Counted from the stretch's first letter, positions 17,641-27,136 are shown. The stretch: 64,000 nucleotides of DNA from Jannaschia marina (GCF_013404595.1 NZ_JABVAX010000003.1:248001-312000), one strand, 5' to 3'. Program-made: numbers and translations. The notes: generated by a model from the letters alone, not told the origin.

Positions 17641-19262
17641 GCGGCCGGGCCGCGCACGCGCTCGCGCAGGACGAATTTCTGGATCTTGCCGGTCGAGGTC
17701 TTGGGCAGGGGGCCGAAGGTCACGGCCTTGGGCGTCTTGAAGCCGGCAAGGCGGCCGCGCACGAAGGTGATGATCTCGGAGGCGTCCACGTCGGCCCCCT
17801 CGCGCAATTCGACGAAGGCATGGGGCACCTCGCCCCATTTGTCGTCGGGCTGCGCCACCACGGCACAGAGCGAGACCGCATCGTGGTGCATCAGCGCGCT
17901 CTCGACCTCCACGCTCGAGACGTTTTCGCCGCCGGAGATGATGATGTCCTTCGCGCGGTCGCGGATCTGGACGTAGCCGTCGGGATGCTTCACCCCGAGG
18001 TCGCCGGAGCGGAACCAGCCCGCGCGGAACGCCTCCGCCGTCGCCTCGGGGTTCTTGAGATAGCCCTTCATCACCGCGTTGCCGCGCATGGCGATCTCGC
18101 CCTGCGTCTCGCCGTCGGCGGGCACCGGGAGGCCATCCTCGTCGAAGACGTCGACGCCCTCCATCATCGGGTAGGCCACGCCCTGCCGCGCCTTCATCGC
18201 CGCCCGGTCGGTCGCGTCGAGCGCGTCCCAGTCGCCGGGCTGCCAGACGTTCTCGACGACGTGGCCGTAGGTCTCGGTCAGGCCGTAGACGTGGGTGATG
18301 TTGAAACCGAGTGCCTCCATCCGGGCCAGTGTCGCGGCGGGCGGCGGGGCCCCGGCGGTATAGACCTCGACGGTGTGGTCGAAATCACGCCGGGCGTCCT
18401 CGGGCGCATTCACGAGGGTGTTGAGCACGATCGGCGCGCCGCCGAAATGGGTCACGCCCTCGTCGGCGAGCGCGTCGAAGACCGCCGCCGCCGTCACGTC
18501 GCGCAGGCAGACGACGGTACCGCCGACGAGCGGCATCATCCAGCTGTGGCACCAGCCGTTGCAGTGAAAGAGCGGCACCACGACCAGCAGCCGCGGATAG
18601 AGCACCATGCGCCAGCTGACGACCGTGCCCATCGTCATCAGATAGGCCCCCCGGTGATGATAGACGACGCCCTTCGGCCGCCCGGTCGTTCCGGAGGTAT
18701 AGTTGAGCGACAGGCTCTCCCATTCGTCGGCCGGATGGATCCAGTCGAAATCGGCGTCCGCCGCGGCCAGCAGATCCTCGTAGAGCGGATGCCGCCCCGA
18801 GGCCGGGTGGCCCGTGTCGGGCACTTCCACGATCCGCGGTGGCGCGTCGAGCGCAGCGCAGGCGCTTTCGGCAAGGTCGAGAAACTGGCTGTCGACCAGA
18901 AGCACCTTTGCGCCGCCGTGACCCAGAATGTAGCCCACCGTGTCTACGTCGAGCCGCGTGTTGATCGTGTTGAGCACGCCGCCACAAGCCGGCACCCCGA
19001 AGGAGGCCTCCACCTGCGCCGGCACGTTGGGCAGGAGCGTCGCCACCACGTCGCCGAGTCCGACGCCCAGATCGGCGAGCATCGCGGCCTGCCGGGTCAC
19101 CCGGTCACGGTATTCGGCATAGGTCCAGCGCCGGTCGCCGTAGACCAGCGCCTCGCGCGCGGGCCAGACGCGGGCGGCACGCTCCAGATGCGAAAGCGGC
19201 GTCAGCGGCACATGGTTCGCAGCGCAGCGGTCCAGCCCGGTCTCGTCCTGCATCCAACCCAT
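17637..19262 (-). CDS. AMP-forming acyl-CoA synthetase, 541 aa
   Basis: The enzyme activates a carboxylic acid to its CoA thioester through an acyl-adenylate. The start at 19262 (MGWMQDETG) follows AGGGAGG on the minus strand. The adenylation signature YTSGTTGRPKGVVYHHRG is near residue 175, YGLTETYG near 305, the hinge region SGDLGVKHPDGYVQIRDRAKD near 415 and the catalytic lysine in STGKIQKF near 525. Length and motifs fit the medium/long-chain ligase group that includes methylmercaptopropionyl-CoA ligases (DmdB) of roseobacters; the acid used here is not known. It is divergent from the DMT transporter gene. Confidence 0.86.
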   Translation of the reverse strand: MGWMQDETGLDRCAANHVPLTPLSHLERAARVWPAREALVYGDRRWTYAEYRDRVTRQAAMLADLGVGLGDVVATLLPNVPAQVEASFGVPACGGVLNTINTRLDVDTVGYILGHGGAKVLLVDSQFLDLAESACAALDAPPRIVEVPDTGHPASGRHPLYEDLLAAADADFDWIHPADEWESLSLNYTSGTTGRPKGVVYHHRGAYLMTMGTVVSWRMVLYPRLLVVVPLFHCNGWCHSWMMPLVGGTVVCLRDVTAAAVFDALADEGVTHFGGAPIVLNTLVNAPEDARRDFDHTVEVYTAGAPPPAATLARMEALGFNITHVYGLTETYGHVVENVWQPGDWDALDATDRAAMKARQGVAYPMMEGVDVFDEDGLPVPADGETQGEIAMRGNAVMKGYLKNPEATAEAFRAGWFRSGDLGVKHPDGYVQIRDRAKDIIISGGENVSSVEVESALMHHDAVSLCAVVAQPDDKWGEVPHAFVELREGADVDASEIITFVRGRLAGFKTPKAVTFGPLPKTSTGKIQKFVLRERVRGPAA

Positions 19263-19342
19263 GGGATGCCTCCCTTTCGCACGCGTTACCTTGATGCCAT
19301 TACTGCGCGCAGGTCCGAGCGAGAACAAGGGGAAGGGTGCCG

Positions 19343-20245
19343 GTGCAACAGAACAGACCCCTGGCCGCGGGCGGCGCGATCCTCGCGGCGATGGCCATCA
19401 TCGGCTTCATCGACCAGTACATCACCCTCCTCGCCGAAAGCTCCAGTCTCTGGACGTTCCAGTTCCTGCGCGCGCTGATGATGTTCGCGCTGGCGGGTGC
19501 GTTCCTCCTGGTCACGCGACAGGGCCTGCGCGTCCGCAACTGGCGCGGCGTGATCGCACGATCGGCCTTCAACGCGACGGCTCTGATGATCTACTTCGGC
19601 GCGATCGGCTTCATGCCCGTCGCGCAGGCGGCGGCCGGCCTCTTCACCGCGCCGATCTGGATCCTTATCTTCTCGGTTGCTCTCTTCGGACTGCGCGTCG
19701 GGCCGGTGCGGGTGGCGGCCGCCCTCATCGGGTTCCTCGGCGTCGTCCTCGTGCTCTCGCCCGACCCGACGCAGATCACCATCCTCACCTTCGTGCCCGC
19801 CGCGGCAGGGGCCTTCTACGCGGTCTCGGCCATCGCGACGCGCGAGTGGTGCGGACAGGAAGGCACGATGGAGCTGACCCTCGGCATCTTCGCCTTCCAG
19901 GCCCTCTGGGGCCTCGGCGGCATCCTCCTGACGGGGGACGGCGACACCTATCTCACCCGCGGCTTCGTCGTCCCCACGGCAGAGGTCTGGGGCATCCTCC
20001 TCCTCCAGTCGGTCGGCAGCCTGATCGGCGTCTTCCTCCTGGTGCGCGGCTACCAGCTGGCGGAGGCCTCGCACGCGAGTGTCTTCGAGTTCTCCGTCCT
20101 CGGCTTCTCGGCACTCTTCGGCTGGCTCCTGTTGGGGCAGGGGACCGGACCGCTCGGGCTTCTGGGCCTGGCCCTCATTTCCTTCGCCGGCAGCCTGATC
20201 GCGCTCCGGGGGCGCGACGATGCGGCGGAGGCCACGGCGCGATGA
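19343..20245 (+). CDS. DMT/EamA-family transporter, about 300 aa
   Basis: The protein has ten hydrophobic helices arranged as two EamA halves (residues about 10-135 and 150-285), the drug/metabolite transporter layout. A GTG at 19343 is preferred over a GTG at 19337 because it sits six to nine bases after AGGGGAAGG. Such proteins export small metabolites, but the substrate is unreadable. The stop overlaps the next start by ATGA, coupling it to the sulfotransferase-like gene. Confidence 0.82.
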   Translation: MQQNRPLAAGGAILAAMAIIGFIDQYITLLAESSSLWTFQFLRALMMFALAGAFLLVTRQGLRVRNWRGVIARSAFNATALMIYFGAIGFMPVAQAAAGLFTAPIWILIFSVALFGLRVGPVRVAAALIGFLGVVLVLSPDPTQITILTFVPAAAGAFYAVSAIATREWCGQEGTMELTLGIFAFQALWGLGGILLTGDGDTYLTRGFVVPTAEVWGILLLQSVGSLIGVFLLVRGYQLAEASHASVFEFSVLGFSALFGWLLLGQGTGPLGLLGLALISFAGSLIALRGRDDAAEATAR

Positions 20246-20886
20246 TCCTGAGCCCCGGGCGCGGCTATGTCTTCGTGCATGCACCCAAGACCGGGGGCAC
20301 CGCCATGGCGCTTGCGCTGGAGGCGCGGGCGCGGGCCGACGACATCCTGATCGGCGACACGCCCAAGGCCCTCCGGCGCCGGGGGCGTCTGAAGGGCGCG
20401 CGCACGGCGGGACGGCTCTGGAAACATTCGACCCTGCGGGATGTGCGTGGCCTCGTCCCCGACGACGTTCTGGCTGCGCTGCGCCCGGTCATGCTGGTGC
20501 GCAACCCCTGGGACAGGATGGTCAGTTACTACCACTGGCTCCGGGTACAGACCTTCGACCATCCCGCCGTCGAGACCGCCCGCGCCCTCGACTTCTCTGC
20601 TTTCGTGCGGGATCCGCAGATCTCGGAGAGCTTCCGCCGCGCGCCCTATGCGAGCTACGTCGCGGGCGGGCGCGACCCGATATTCATCCGGCTCGAACGT
20701 CTCGATACCGATCTCGCGCCGTTCACCGCGCTGCTCGGCTTCGACCTGACGCTGCCGGTCGTCAACACCTCCGCGCGGGCACGCGACTGGCGGGGCTACT
20801 ACGACGCTGAGACGCGAGACCATCTGGCGGAAATCTGCGCAGACGACATCTCGGCGTTTTCCTACCGGTTCGACGGCGATCTTTGA
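20242..20886 (+). CDS. Sulfotransferase family protein, 214 aa
   Basis: The N-terminus contains the 5'-phosphosulfate loop VHAPKTGGTAMALAL (residues about 12-26). The 3'-phosphate motif VRNPWDRMVSYYHWL is near residue 88. Both match the sulfotransferase family 2 that uses PAPS to sulfate carbohydrates. The size is small but normal for bacterial members. It is coupled to the DMT gene by ATGA and lies downstream of the glycosyltransferase cluster, which fits glycan modification as inference. Confidence 0.8.
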   Translation: MILSPGRGYVFVHAPKTGGTAMALALEARARADDILIGDTPKALRRRGRLKGARTAGRLWKHSTLRDVRGLVPDDVLAALRPVMLVRNPWDRMVSYYHWLRVQTFDHPAVETARALDFSAFVRDPQISESFRRAPYASYVAGGRDPIFIRLERLDTDLAPFTALLGFDLTLPVVNTSARARDWRGYYDAETRDHLAEICADDISAFSYRFDGDL

Positions 20887-20999
20887 GCGTTTTCCCGCCG
20901 TCCGTGTCCGGCGTGGCGTATTTTCCCGCATCCGCCAGCCCGAAGCCGGCAGTCTCGCGCCGGTGTCTGCCGCAACACCCAAGGGACGAAAGAAACCCG

Positions 21000-21566
21000 A
21001 TGTCGGAACAACGCCTCTTCACCCATGACGCCTTTCCCGTGATCGCTCCCGTCGCGACCCGTTTCACCCCCGGCACCCGCCTCGCCACACCCGAGGGCGA
21101 GCGGCCGGTGGAGGGACTCGCCGTCGGCGATGCCGTGCTGACCCGCAGTGGCCCGCGCCGGATCGCCCGCGTCGACACGCGCCGTCAGGCCCGGTCGGAA
21201 TGGACCTACGACCGGCCCGCCTGGCCGATCCGCGTGCCCGTCGGCAGCCTCGGCAACCCGCGGCCCCTGCGGCTCGCACCCGATCTTCGGGTGCTGCTCT
21301 CCGGGCCGACGGTCCACCGGATCTGCGAGGTCGAGGAGATCTCGGTGATGCTGCGTGACCTCGTGGGCCTGCGCGGCCTCATCGTCGAGCGTCCGCTGGC
21401 CGATCTCTGTTACCACGGTCTGTCCTTCGGCATCCCGGCCGTGGTCGAGGCCGAGGGGGCCGCCTGCGAAGTCGAGGGCAGCGAGGGCGCGGTGGTCGCC
21501 GTCGACCTGGCCCGCGAGGCTTATCACGCGATGCACGCCGCCGGAGAGCCGCCGCTCAGGGGCTGA
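21000..21566 (+). CDS. Hint-domain protein lacking the catalytic cysteine, 188 aa
   Basis: Residues about 21-55 (FTPGTRLATPEGERPVEGLAVGDAVLTR) clearly match the start of the stand-alone Hint domain widely found in roseobacters. The usual protein begins this block with a cysteine nucleophile (CFTPGT); here the position is arginine (TRFTPGT). The usual histidine of the later LSPQHRML block is also altered (LAPDLRVLLSG). The domain should therefore not self-cleave. The start at 21000 follows a weak AAAGAAA sequence. The stop abuts the convergent gene. Confidence 0.75.
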   Translation: MSEQRLFTHDAFPVIAPVATRFTPGTRLATPEGERPVEGLAVGDAVLTRSGPRRIARVDTRRQARSEWTYDRPAWPIRVPVGSLGNPRPLRLAPDLRVLLSGPTVHRICEVEEISVMLRDLVGLRGLIVERPLADLCYHGLSFGIPAVVEAEGAACEVEGSEGAVVAVDLAREAYHAMHAAGEPPLRG

Positions 21567-21932
21567 TCAGTTCAGCGTCCAGCTTTCCTCGGAGGAGCGG
21601 CCGCGCTTCTGCTGCATGACGATCAGGTTGCCGCGGATGTAGAGATGCTTGCAGTCCGTCTCGACCTCCAGTCCGTCGAGCCGCGTGCGGTGACAGAGCG
21701 CCTCGTTGTTCCAGACCCAGCCGCCCGAGACGGTCGAGCGGTCCTTGCGTCCGCCGATCCCGCCGTTGCCGGCGAAGACCATCGTGCCGCCGAACTCGTC
21801 CGAGAGGGTGCGGTCGACGACGAAGGTCCGGAAGGCGTGCTCCGACCTGATGCGTGTGAAGTCGAGCGCCTGCGCCGTGGTCGCGCTGCCGGCAAGAAGC
21901 GCGACCACGATGAGATATGCTTTGGGTTTCAT
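21567..21932 (-). CDS. Small secreted protein, 121 aa
   Basis: The ATG at 21932 follows GGGAGACGGGAC. A Sec signal peptide (MKPKAYLIVVALLAGSATTAQA) precedes a mature domain of about 99 residues with two cysteines (ALCHRTRLDG and TDCKHLYI), probably one disulfide. The mature region has the alternating pattern of a small beta-sheet protein (TMVFAGNGGIGG, WVWNNEALCHR, YIRGNLIVMQQ). No family is recognised. It converges directly with the Hint gene, sharing no spacer. Confidence 0.65.
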   Translation of the reverse strand: MKPKAYLIVVALLAGSATTAQALDFTRIRSEHAFRTFVVDRTLSDEFGGTMVFAGNGGIGGRKDRSTVSGGWVWNNEALCHRTRLDGLEVETDCKHLYIRGNLIVMQQKRGRSSEESWTLN

Positions 21933-22164
21933 GTCCCGTCTCCCGTTCGTGGGGTTACGGGAAGACCGTGCCGCCGGATTCGGGCGGGAAGGTGAAACGC
22001 TGCGGGCACGGAGACGAAACAATCGGGGCGCGGGCGGTCTGCAGGCGGATCTCCGCCACCCCGTCGGGTTTCTTCCTGCCGAAAATACTCATTCGCCACG
22101 GCACCGGCAGAAGTACCGCGCCGGGCAGGGGGGATCGGGGCGACCTCGGCCGCCCCGGACCGGA

Positions 22165-24354
22165 TCAGGCCGCGGCCTGCGCGGACGCGCCGTAGAAGCT
22201 CTCTCCGCCCTCGGCCATCTTGCGCAGGAGCGCCGGCGTCTCGAAGCGCGCGCCGTGCTCGGCCGTGAGCGCGTCGCAGGTCTCGGCCGCCCAGGCGGAG
22301 CCCACGATGTCGAGCCAGCTGAAGGGGCCACCCGACCAGGGCGCGAAGCCCCAGCCCAGGATTGCGCCGACGTCGCCCTCGCGGATGTCCTCCAGCACGC
22401 CTTCCTCCAGCGCACGAACGGCTTCCAGCACCTGCGCGAACATCAGGCGGTTCTGGACTTCGTGCAGGTCCGGCTGGTCCTCGGCCAGCGGGTAGCGCGC
22501 GCCAAGCTCGCCCCAGAGCCCCTGACGCTTGCCTTTCTCGTCGTAGTCGTAGAAGCCCGCGCCGTTTTTCTTGCCCAGACGGCCCGCGTCCTTGAACGCA
22601 AACAGAACCTCGTCCACCGCGCCGTCGGGATAGGCGTCGCCCATGGCGGCCTTGGTGGCGACGGCGATCTTGACGCCGAGGTCGATGGACGTCTCGTCCA
22701 CCAGCTGAAGCGGGCCGAGCGGGAAGCCCAGCTGCTTGGCGGCGTTCTCGATCAGCGAGGGCGACACGCCCTCGGCGACCATGCGGATGCCTTCGTTGAT
22801 GTAGGGGATGATGCAGCGGTTCGCGTAGAAGAACCGCGCATCGTTCACGACGATCGGCGTCTTGCGGATCTGACGCACGTAGTCGAGCGACTTGGCAACA
22901 GCGCGGTCCCCGGTCTCCTTGCCCTTGATGATCTCCACCAGCAGCATCTTGTCGACGGGCGAGAAGAAGTGGATGCCGATGAACTGCTCCGGCCGGACGC
23001 TCGCCTTGGCAAGCTCGGTGATCGGCAGGGTTGAGGTGTTGGTCGCGAAAATCGCGTCGTCGCCGACGATGGCCTCGACGGCCTTCGTCATCTCGGCCTT
23101 AACGCCCACGTCCTCGAAGACCGCCTCGACGATCAGGTCGCAACCCTTGAGCGCCTGCAGGTCGGTGGTCGCGGTGATGCGGCCGAGGACCTCGTCCTTC
23201 TTCTCCTGCGTCACTTTCTTGCGCGACATGCCCTTGTCGAGAATGCCCTCGGAGTAGGCCTTACCCTTGTCCGCGGCAGCCTGCTCCCGGTCGATCAGCA
23301 CGACCTCGATGCCCGCGTTGGCCGAGACGTAGGCGATGCCCGCGCCCATCATGCCCGCGCCGAGGACGCCCACCTTCTTCACTTTCTCGTCCGCCACGTC
23401 GGGGCGGTTCGCGCCCTTCTCGAGCGCCTCCTTGTTGATGAAGAGCGAGCGGATCATCGCCTCGGACGAGGGGTTCATCAGGACCTGCGTGAACCAGCGT
23501 GCCTCGATCTTGAGCGCGGTGTCGAAGGGCACCATCGCGCCCTCGTAGACGGCCGAGAGGAGCGCCTTGGCCGCTGGAAAGGCTCCCTGCGTCTTGCCGT
23601 TCACCATAGCCGAGGCCCCGACGAAGGTCATGAAGCCCGCGGGGTGATAGGGGGCCCCGCCGGGCATCTTGTAGCCCTTCGCGTCCCAGGGCTTCACGAT
23701 GTCGGCGTCGGTGGCTTGGAGCACCCAGGCGCGCGCGTCGGCCATCGGGTCGGCGCTGACCTCATCGATGAGCCCCGCGGCCTTGGCCTTCTTCGGATCG
23801 GAGAGCTTGCCCTCGAGCAGGAAGGGCGAGGCCGCCATGGCCCCTAGCTTGCGCGTCAGGCGCGTGGTGCCGCCCATGCCGGGGAAGATGCCGACCATGA
23901 TCTCGGGCAGGCCGATTTTGGCCTTCGGGTTGTCGGCCGCGAAGATGCGGTGGCAGGCCAGCGGGATCTCGAAACCGATGCCGAGCGCCGTGCCCGGCAG
24001 GACGCAGGCCACGGGCTTGCCGCCCTTGTTTGTCTTCGCGTCGAGGTTCGCGCGCTCGATCTTGCGCAGGATCCCGTGGGACTTCATCAGCCCCTCCATC
24101 AGGCCTTTGGCGGGCTCGTCACCCGACATGGCCTTCATCTTGGCGATGACGTTGAGGTCCATGCCGCCGGCGAAGGTGTCCTTGCCGGAGGTGATGATGA
24201 TGCCCTTGACGGCCTCGTCGGCCAGCGCGTCCGTCACGCAGGCGTCGAGGTCGTCCCAGCCCTCCAGGCTCAGCACGTTCATCGACTTGGATTTCACGTC
24301 CCAGGTGATGGTCGCGATGCCGTCGTCGTCTTTCTGCAGGGTGAAGTCGGTCAT
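22165..24354 (-). CDS. Bifunctional enoyl-CoA hydratase / 3-hydroxyacyl-CoA dehydrogenase (FadB/FadJ type)
   Basis: The 729-residue enzyme carries out the second and third steps of beta-oxidation. The N-terminal crotonase domain (residues 1-190) has both catalytic glutamates (GIGFEIPLACH and GLPEIMVGIFPGMGG). The NAD-binding dehydrogenase domain begins near residue 320 with VGVLGAGMMGAGIAYV and includes HFFSPVDKMLLVEII. The C-terminal dehydrogenase repeats follow (GFPLGPLQLVDETSID, KNGAGFYDY). It is the last gene of a same-strand set with the thiolase and two NTF2-like genes upstream (gap 59 bases), giving a beta-oxidation operon. Confidence 0.92.
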   Translation of the reverse strand: MTDFTLQKDDDGIATITWDVKSKSMNVLSLEGWDDLDACVTDALADEAVKGIIITSGKDTFAGGMDLNVIAKMKAMSGDEPAKGLMEGLMKSHGILRKIERANLDAKTNKGGKPVACVLPGTALGIGFEIPLACHRIFAADNPKAKIGLPEIMVGIFPGMGGTTRLTRKLGAMAASPFLLEGKLSDPKKAKAAGLIDEVSADPMADARAWVLQATDADIVKPWDAKGYKMPGGAPYHPAGFMTFVGASAMVNGKTQGAFPAAKALLSAVYEGAMVPFDTALKIEARWFTQVLMNPSSEAMIRSLFINKEALEKGANRPDVADEKVKKVGVLGAGMMGAGIAYVSANAGIEVVLIDREQAAADKGKAYSEGILDKGMSRKKVTQEKKDEVLGRITATTDLQALKGCDLIVEAVFEDVGVKAEMTKAVEAIVGDDAIFATNTSTLPITELAKASVRPEQFIGIHFFSPVDKMLLVEIIKGKETGDRAVAKSLDYVRQIRKTPIVVNDARFFYANRCIIPYINEGIRMVAEGVSPSLIENAAKQLGFPLGPLQLVDETSIDLGVKIAVATKAAMGDAYPDGAVDEVLFAFKDAGRLGKKNGAGFYDYDEKGKRQGLWGELGARYPLAEDQPDLHEVQNRLMFAQVLEAVRALEEGVLEDIREGDVGAILGWGFAPWSGGPFSWLDIVGSAWAAETCDALTAEHGARFETPALLRKMAEGGESFYGASAQAAA

Positions 24355-24413
24355 GGTCTCTCTCGGTCTTTGGTGTCTCGGGGAGAGCGGGCCGGTGCGC
24401 GCCGGCCCGCGGT

Positions 24414-24878
24414 TCAGTCCTGGCCCACCTCGTTGATGGGCCGGTTTCGGATGTTGTCGCGGTGGTAGTAGGCCATCCCGCTGTTGCGCACGGAGACGCG
24501 GATCGCATCGGCGAGCCAGCGGCCGTCGGCCTGCCGCAGGAGCGACATGGCGCAGTCGTAGGGATCGGTGAGATAGCTGCCGCCGCGCATCACGTAGGTC
24601 GTGTGGATGCCGATGATCCGGTCTTCGGTGTTCGGGTCGAACCGGGCTTCGCGGCAAAGCCGGTGAAAGGCAGTCGCCCCGAGCGCGCTGAGGCTCTCGC
24701 GGAAGGCTTCGGCGTCCTTCTTCTGCTCCTCAGGGTCGGTGATGATGCGGTCGGCCTCGGGCAGGTGGATCACATGCGGATAGCGCAGCATGGAGGCGAC
24801 ACCCTCGGCCTCGCCGTTCCAGAGGTGGCGGGAGACGGTGTCGAGATGCGTCTGATAGGTTTCGCGCGCCGATGTCAT
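24414..24878 (-). CDS. NTF2/SnoaL-like protein, tandem paralog 2, 154 aa
   Basis: This protein and its neighbour are clear paralogs, sharing LGAT-FHR-C--A-FDP---DRI and the RGG-YLT-PY-C motif near residues 95-110, ending in DGRW. The size and helix-strand order suggest the NTF2-like cone fold, but I cannot name a family with certainty. It is encoded between the thiolase and the FadB-type gene, with ATGA overlap to the upstream paralog. A role as a small acyl-CoA or hydroxyacyl-handling enzyme, or as an accessory of the beta-oxidation complex, is inference. Confidence 0.62.
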   Translation of the reverse strand: MTSARETYQTHLDTVSRHLWNGEAEGVASMLRYPHVIHLPEADRIITDPEEQKKDAEAFRESLSALGATAFHRLCREARFDPNTEDRIIGIHTTYVMRGGSYLTDPYDCAMSLLRQADGRWLADAIRVSVRNSGMAYYHRDNIRNRPINEVGQD

Positions 24879-25330
24879 GCCGTCGACCCTCCGGTGTCCG
24901 TCCCGTCGTCGCTGTCGGGAGTCGGGATGCCGTGGCGCAGGCCGGGAACGATACAATTGCGTGTGAACCAACGGCCATCGCCGTCCCTCAGCAATTCCAT
25001 CTGGCAGCTGTAGGGCTCCGTCAGGTAATTGCCGCCGCGCAGGATGTAGGACCAGTGAACTCCCGTGATGCGGTCCGCGTTGAGCGGGTCGAAGCTCGCC
25101 TGTTCGCAGACACGGTGGAACCCCGTCGCGCCCAGACCGTCCAGATGATCCCGGAATTGTCGGGCGGCTTCGGATAGTGCCTCGAAGGTCTCGAAGGTCT
25201 TCGGACCGTCCGGGTGCAGGATGACATGCGGGATCTCGTGGAGCCGCGCCACGGTGTCGTGGTCGCGATCCCACATGGCCCGGGACATCCGGTCCAGATG
25301 GTCCTGATATATGTCCCGGGCCTGCGCCAT
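24875..25330 (-). CDS. NTF2/SnoaL-like protein, tandem paralog 1, 151 aa
   Basis: This is the first of the two paralogs. Its start overlaps the thiolase stop by ATGA, and its own stop overlaps paralog 2 in the same way, so all three are translationally coupled. It shares the [12 protein letters not shown] and [18 protein letters not shown] segments with its partner but differs in the N-terminal third and has an acidic, disordered tail ([12 protein letters not shown]). The conserved cysteine and tyrosine positions in the shared motif point to a common ligand site. Catalytic activity is not established. Confidence 0.62.
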   Translation of the reverse strand: MAQARDIYQDHLDRMSRAMWDRDHDTVARLHEIPHVILHPDGPKTFETFEALSEAARQFRDHLDGLGATGFHRVCEQASFDPLNADRITGVHWSYILRGGNYLTEPYSCQMELLRDGDGRWFTRNCIVPGLRHGIPTPDSDDGTDTGGSTA

Positions 25331-26541
25331 CAGATGCGTTCGATCACCGTCGCCGCACCCATGCCGCTCGCGACGCAGAGCGTCGCGAGGCCCGTGCCCT
25401 TGCCGGTGCGCTCGAGTTCGTCGAGGAGCGTGCCGATGATGATCGCGCCCGACGCACCGAGCGGGTGGCCCATGGCGATCGCGCCGCCGTTGACGTTGAG
25501 CTTCGCGTGATCGACGTCGAAGGCCTGCATGAAGCGCAACACGACCGACGAGAACGCCTCGTTCACTTCGAAGAGGTCGATGTCACCGATCGACATGCCG
25601 TTGTCGGCCAGGATCTTCTCGGTCACCGGGACCGGGCCGGTCAGCATGATGGTCGGGTCGGTGCCGATCTTGGCGGTGGCCTTGATGCGGGCGCGGGGGG
25701 TGAGGCCCCACTTCTCCCCGAACTCCTTGTTGCCGATCAGGACGCCTGCCGCGCCGTCCACGATCCCCGAGGAGTTGCCGGCGGTGTGGATGTGCTCGAT
25801 CCGCTCGAGGTGCGGGTACTTCATCAGCGCGATCTTGTCGAAGCCGGGCATCGTCGTGCCCATCGCCTCGAACGCGGGGTTGAGGGAGCCCAGCGACTGC
25901 ATGTCGGTGCCCGGACGGATGTACTCGTCGTGGTCGAGGATCGGCAGGCCGTTGATGTCGTGGACGGGCACGATCGACTTGTCAAAGCGCTTGTCCTCCC
26001 AGGCGGCGGCGGCGCGCTTCTGGCTCTCGACGGCGAAGGCGTCGGCGTCGTCGCGGCTGAAGCCGTATTCGGTGGCGATGATGTCGGCCGAAATGCCCTG
26101 CGGCACGAAGTAGCTGTTCATGGCGATCGACGGGTCGACGGCCACGGCCGCCCCGTCGGAGCCCATGGCGACGCGGCTCATCATCTCGACGCCGCCCGCG
26201 ATGTAGCCGTCACCGGCCCCGCCGGCGACCTGATTGGCGGCGAGGTTCACGGCTTCCATGCCGGACGCGCAGAACCGGTTGATGGAGAGGCCCGGGATGC
26301 GCTCGTCCAGATCGGAGGCCAGAACGGCCGTCCGGGCGAGACAGCCGCCCTGTTCCATCACCTGCGTGGCGTTGCCCCAGATGACGTCCTCGACGGCGTG
26401 GCCCTCGAAGCCGTTGCGCGCCTTCAGGGCGTCGAGCATCCCCGCCGAGAGCCGTGCGGCGGTGACCTCGTGCAGGCTGCCGTCCTTGCGGCCCTTGCCC
26501 CGCGGCGTGCGGATGGCGTCGTAGATATAGGCTTCGGTCAT
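25330..26541 (-). CDS. Acetyl-CoA acyltransferase / acetyltransferase (thiolase)
   Basis: Thiolase cleaves 3-ketoacyl-CoA with CoA to acetyl-CoA in beta-oxidation, or runs in reverse. The 403 residues carry every catalytic element: nucleophilic cysteine in [10 protein letters not shown] near residue 90, NEAFSS near 325, [14 protein letters not shown] near 355 (histidine) and CVASGMGAA near 385 (second cysteine). The order of genes (thiolase, NTF2-like pair, FadB-type) makes it the first gene of the operon. Its upstream region up to the YidD-like stop is short, so the promoter lies within about 100 bases. Confidence 0.92.
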   Translation of the reverse strand: MTEAYIYDAIRTPRGKGRKDGSLHEVTAARLSAGMLDALKARNGFEGHAVEDVIWGNATQVMEQGGCLARTAVLASDLDERIPGLSINRFCASGMEAVNLAANQVAGGAGDGYIAGGVEMMSRVAMGSDGAAVAVDPSIAMNSYFVPQGISADIIATEYGFSRDDADAFAVESQKRAAAAWEDKRFDKSIVPVHDINGLPILDHDEYIRPGTDMQSLGSLNPAFEAMGTTMPGFDKIALMKYPHLERIEHIHTAGNSSGIVDGAAGVLIGNKEFGEKWGLTPRARIKATAKIGTDPTIMLTGPVPVTEKILADNGMSIGDIDLFEVNEAFSSVVLRFMQAFDVDHAKLNVNGGAIAMGHPLGASGAIIIGTLLDELERTGKGTGLATLCVASGMGAATVIERI

Positions 26542-26637
26542 AGTATCCTCCTCGGGGCGTGAGAGTTGCCCGTGGTCTTGATCTGCCCGGCCGCGCCTGC
26601 GGTCGGGGGTGTTCGGGAAAGCAAACAGACTGCGGCC

Positions 26638-27096
26638 TCAGCCGCAGGAACAGACGTCGACTTCGCAGCTGCCGCAGCCGACGTCGCCGTCGCAGGGATT
26701 GACGTCGCAACTCTTGGATTGGGCCGCCGTCTTTGCAGCGGATCCGCCGCGGCAGAGGGACGGGATGAGAGCGCAGCCCTCAAGGCCGTAGCAGCCCGCG
26801 TCGCAACAGGAGTTGCGACGGTTCCGACGCCGGTTGCGGGCGTCTTCACGGCGTTCGACCTCGGACATGCCATCGTCTTCGCGGCGCATTTGCGCATAGG
26901 CCGTAGCGCAATCCCGGAAGCGTTGATGCACGAGGGGGATCGCCCGCCAGAGGCCATGGTCCCGGATCGCGTGCTTGGCATAGCCGGAACAGCCGGTTCC
27001 CCCATGATGCACCGAATAGGCGCAGCGGTACCCTTTGCGCGGGCTGACGTGGCGTTGGTAGAAGTCGATGCCGACGAGGGCCGCACGGGAGAACAT
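26638..27096 (-). CDS. yidD: YidD-like membrane protein insertion factor with Cys-rich tail
   Basis: Residues about 5-75 match the YidD family: FYQRHVSPRKGYRCAYS, then the signature GCSGYAKHAIRDHGLW and the late HQRFRDC. YidD is a small peripheral inner-membrane protein that helps the YidC insertase. The ATG at 27096 is preferred; a GTG at 27147 overlaps the GST stop. The unusual part is the last 60 residues, which follow a basic NRRRNRRN stretch and hold 11 cysteines (for example SCCDAGC, GCGSCEVDVCSCG). That tail could bind metal. It lies 40 bases downstream of the GST stop. Confidence 0.72.
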   Translation of the reverse strand: MFSRAALVGIDFYQRHVSPRKGYRCAYSVHHGGTGCSGYAKHAIRDHGLWRAIPLVHQRFRDCATAYAQMRREDDGMSEVERREDARNRRRNRRNSCCDAGCYGLEGCALIPSLCRGGSAAKTAAQSKSCDVNPCDGDVGCGSCEVDVCSCG

Positions 27097-27136
27097 TTCC
27101 CGACCGTAGCCAACTGGCCTAGGGGCGCAACAGGCA

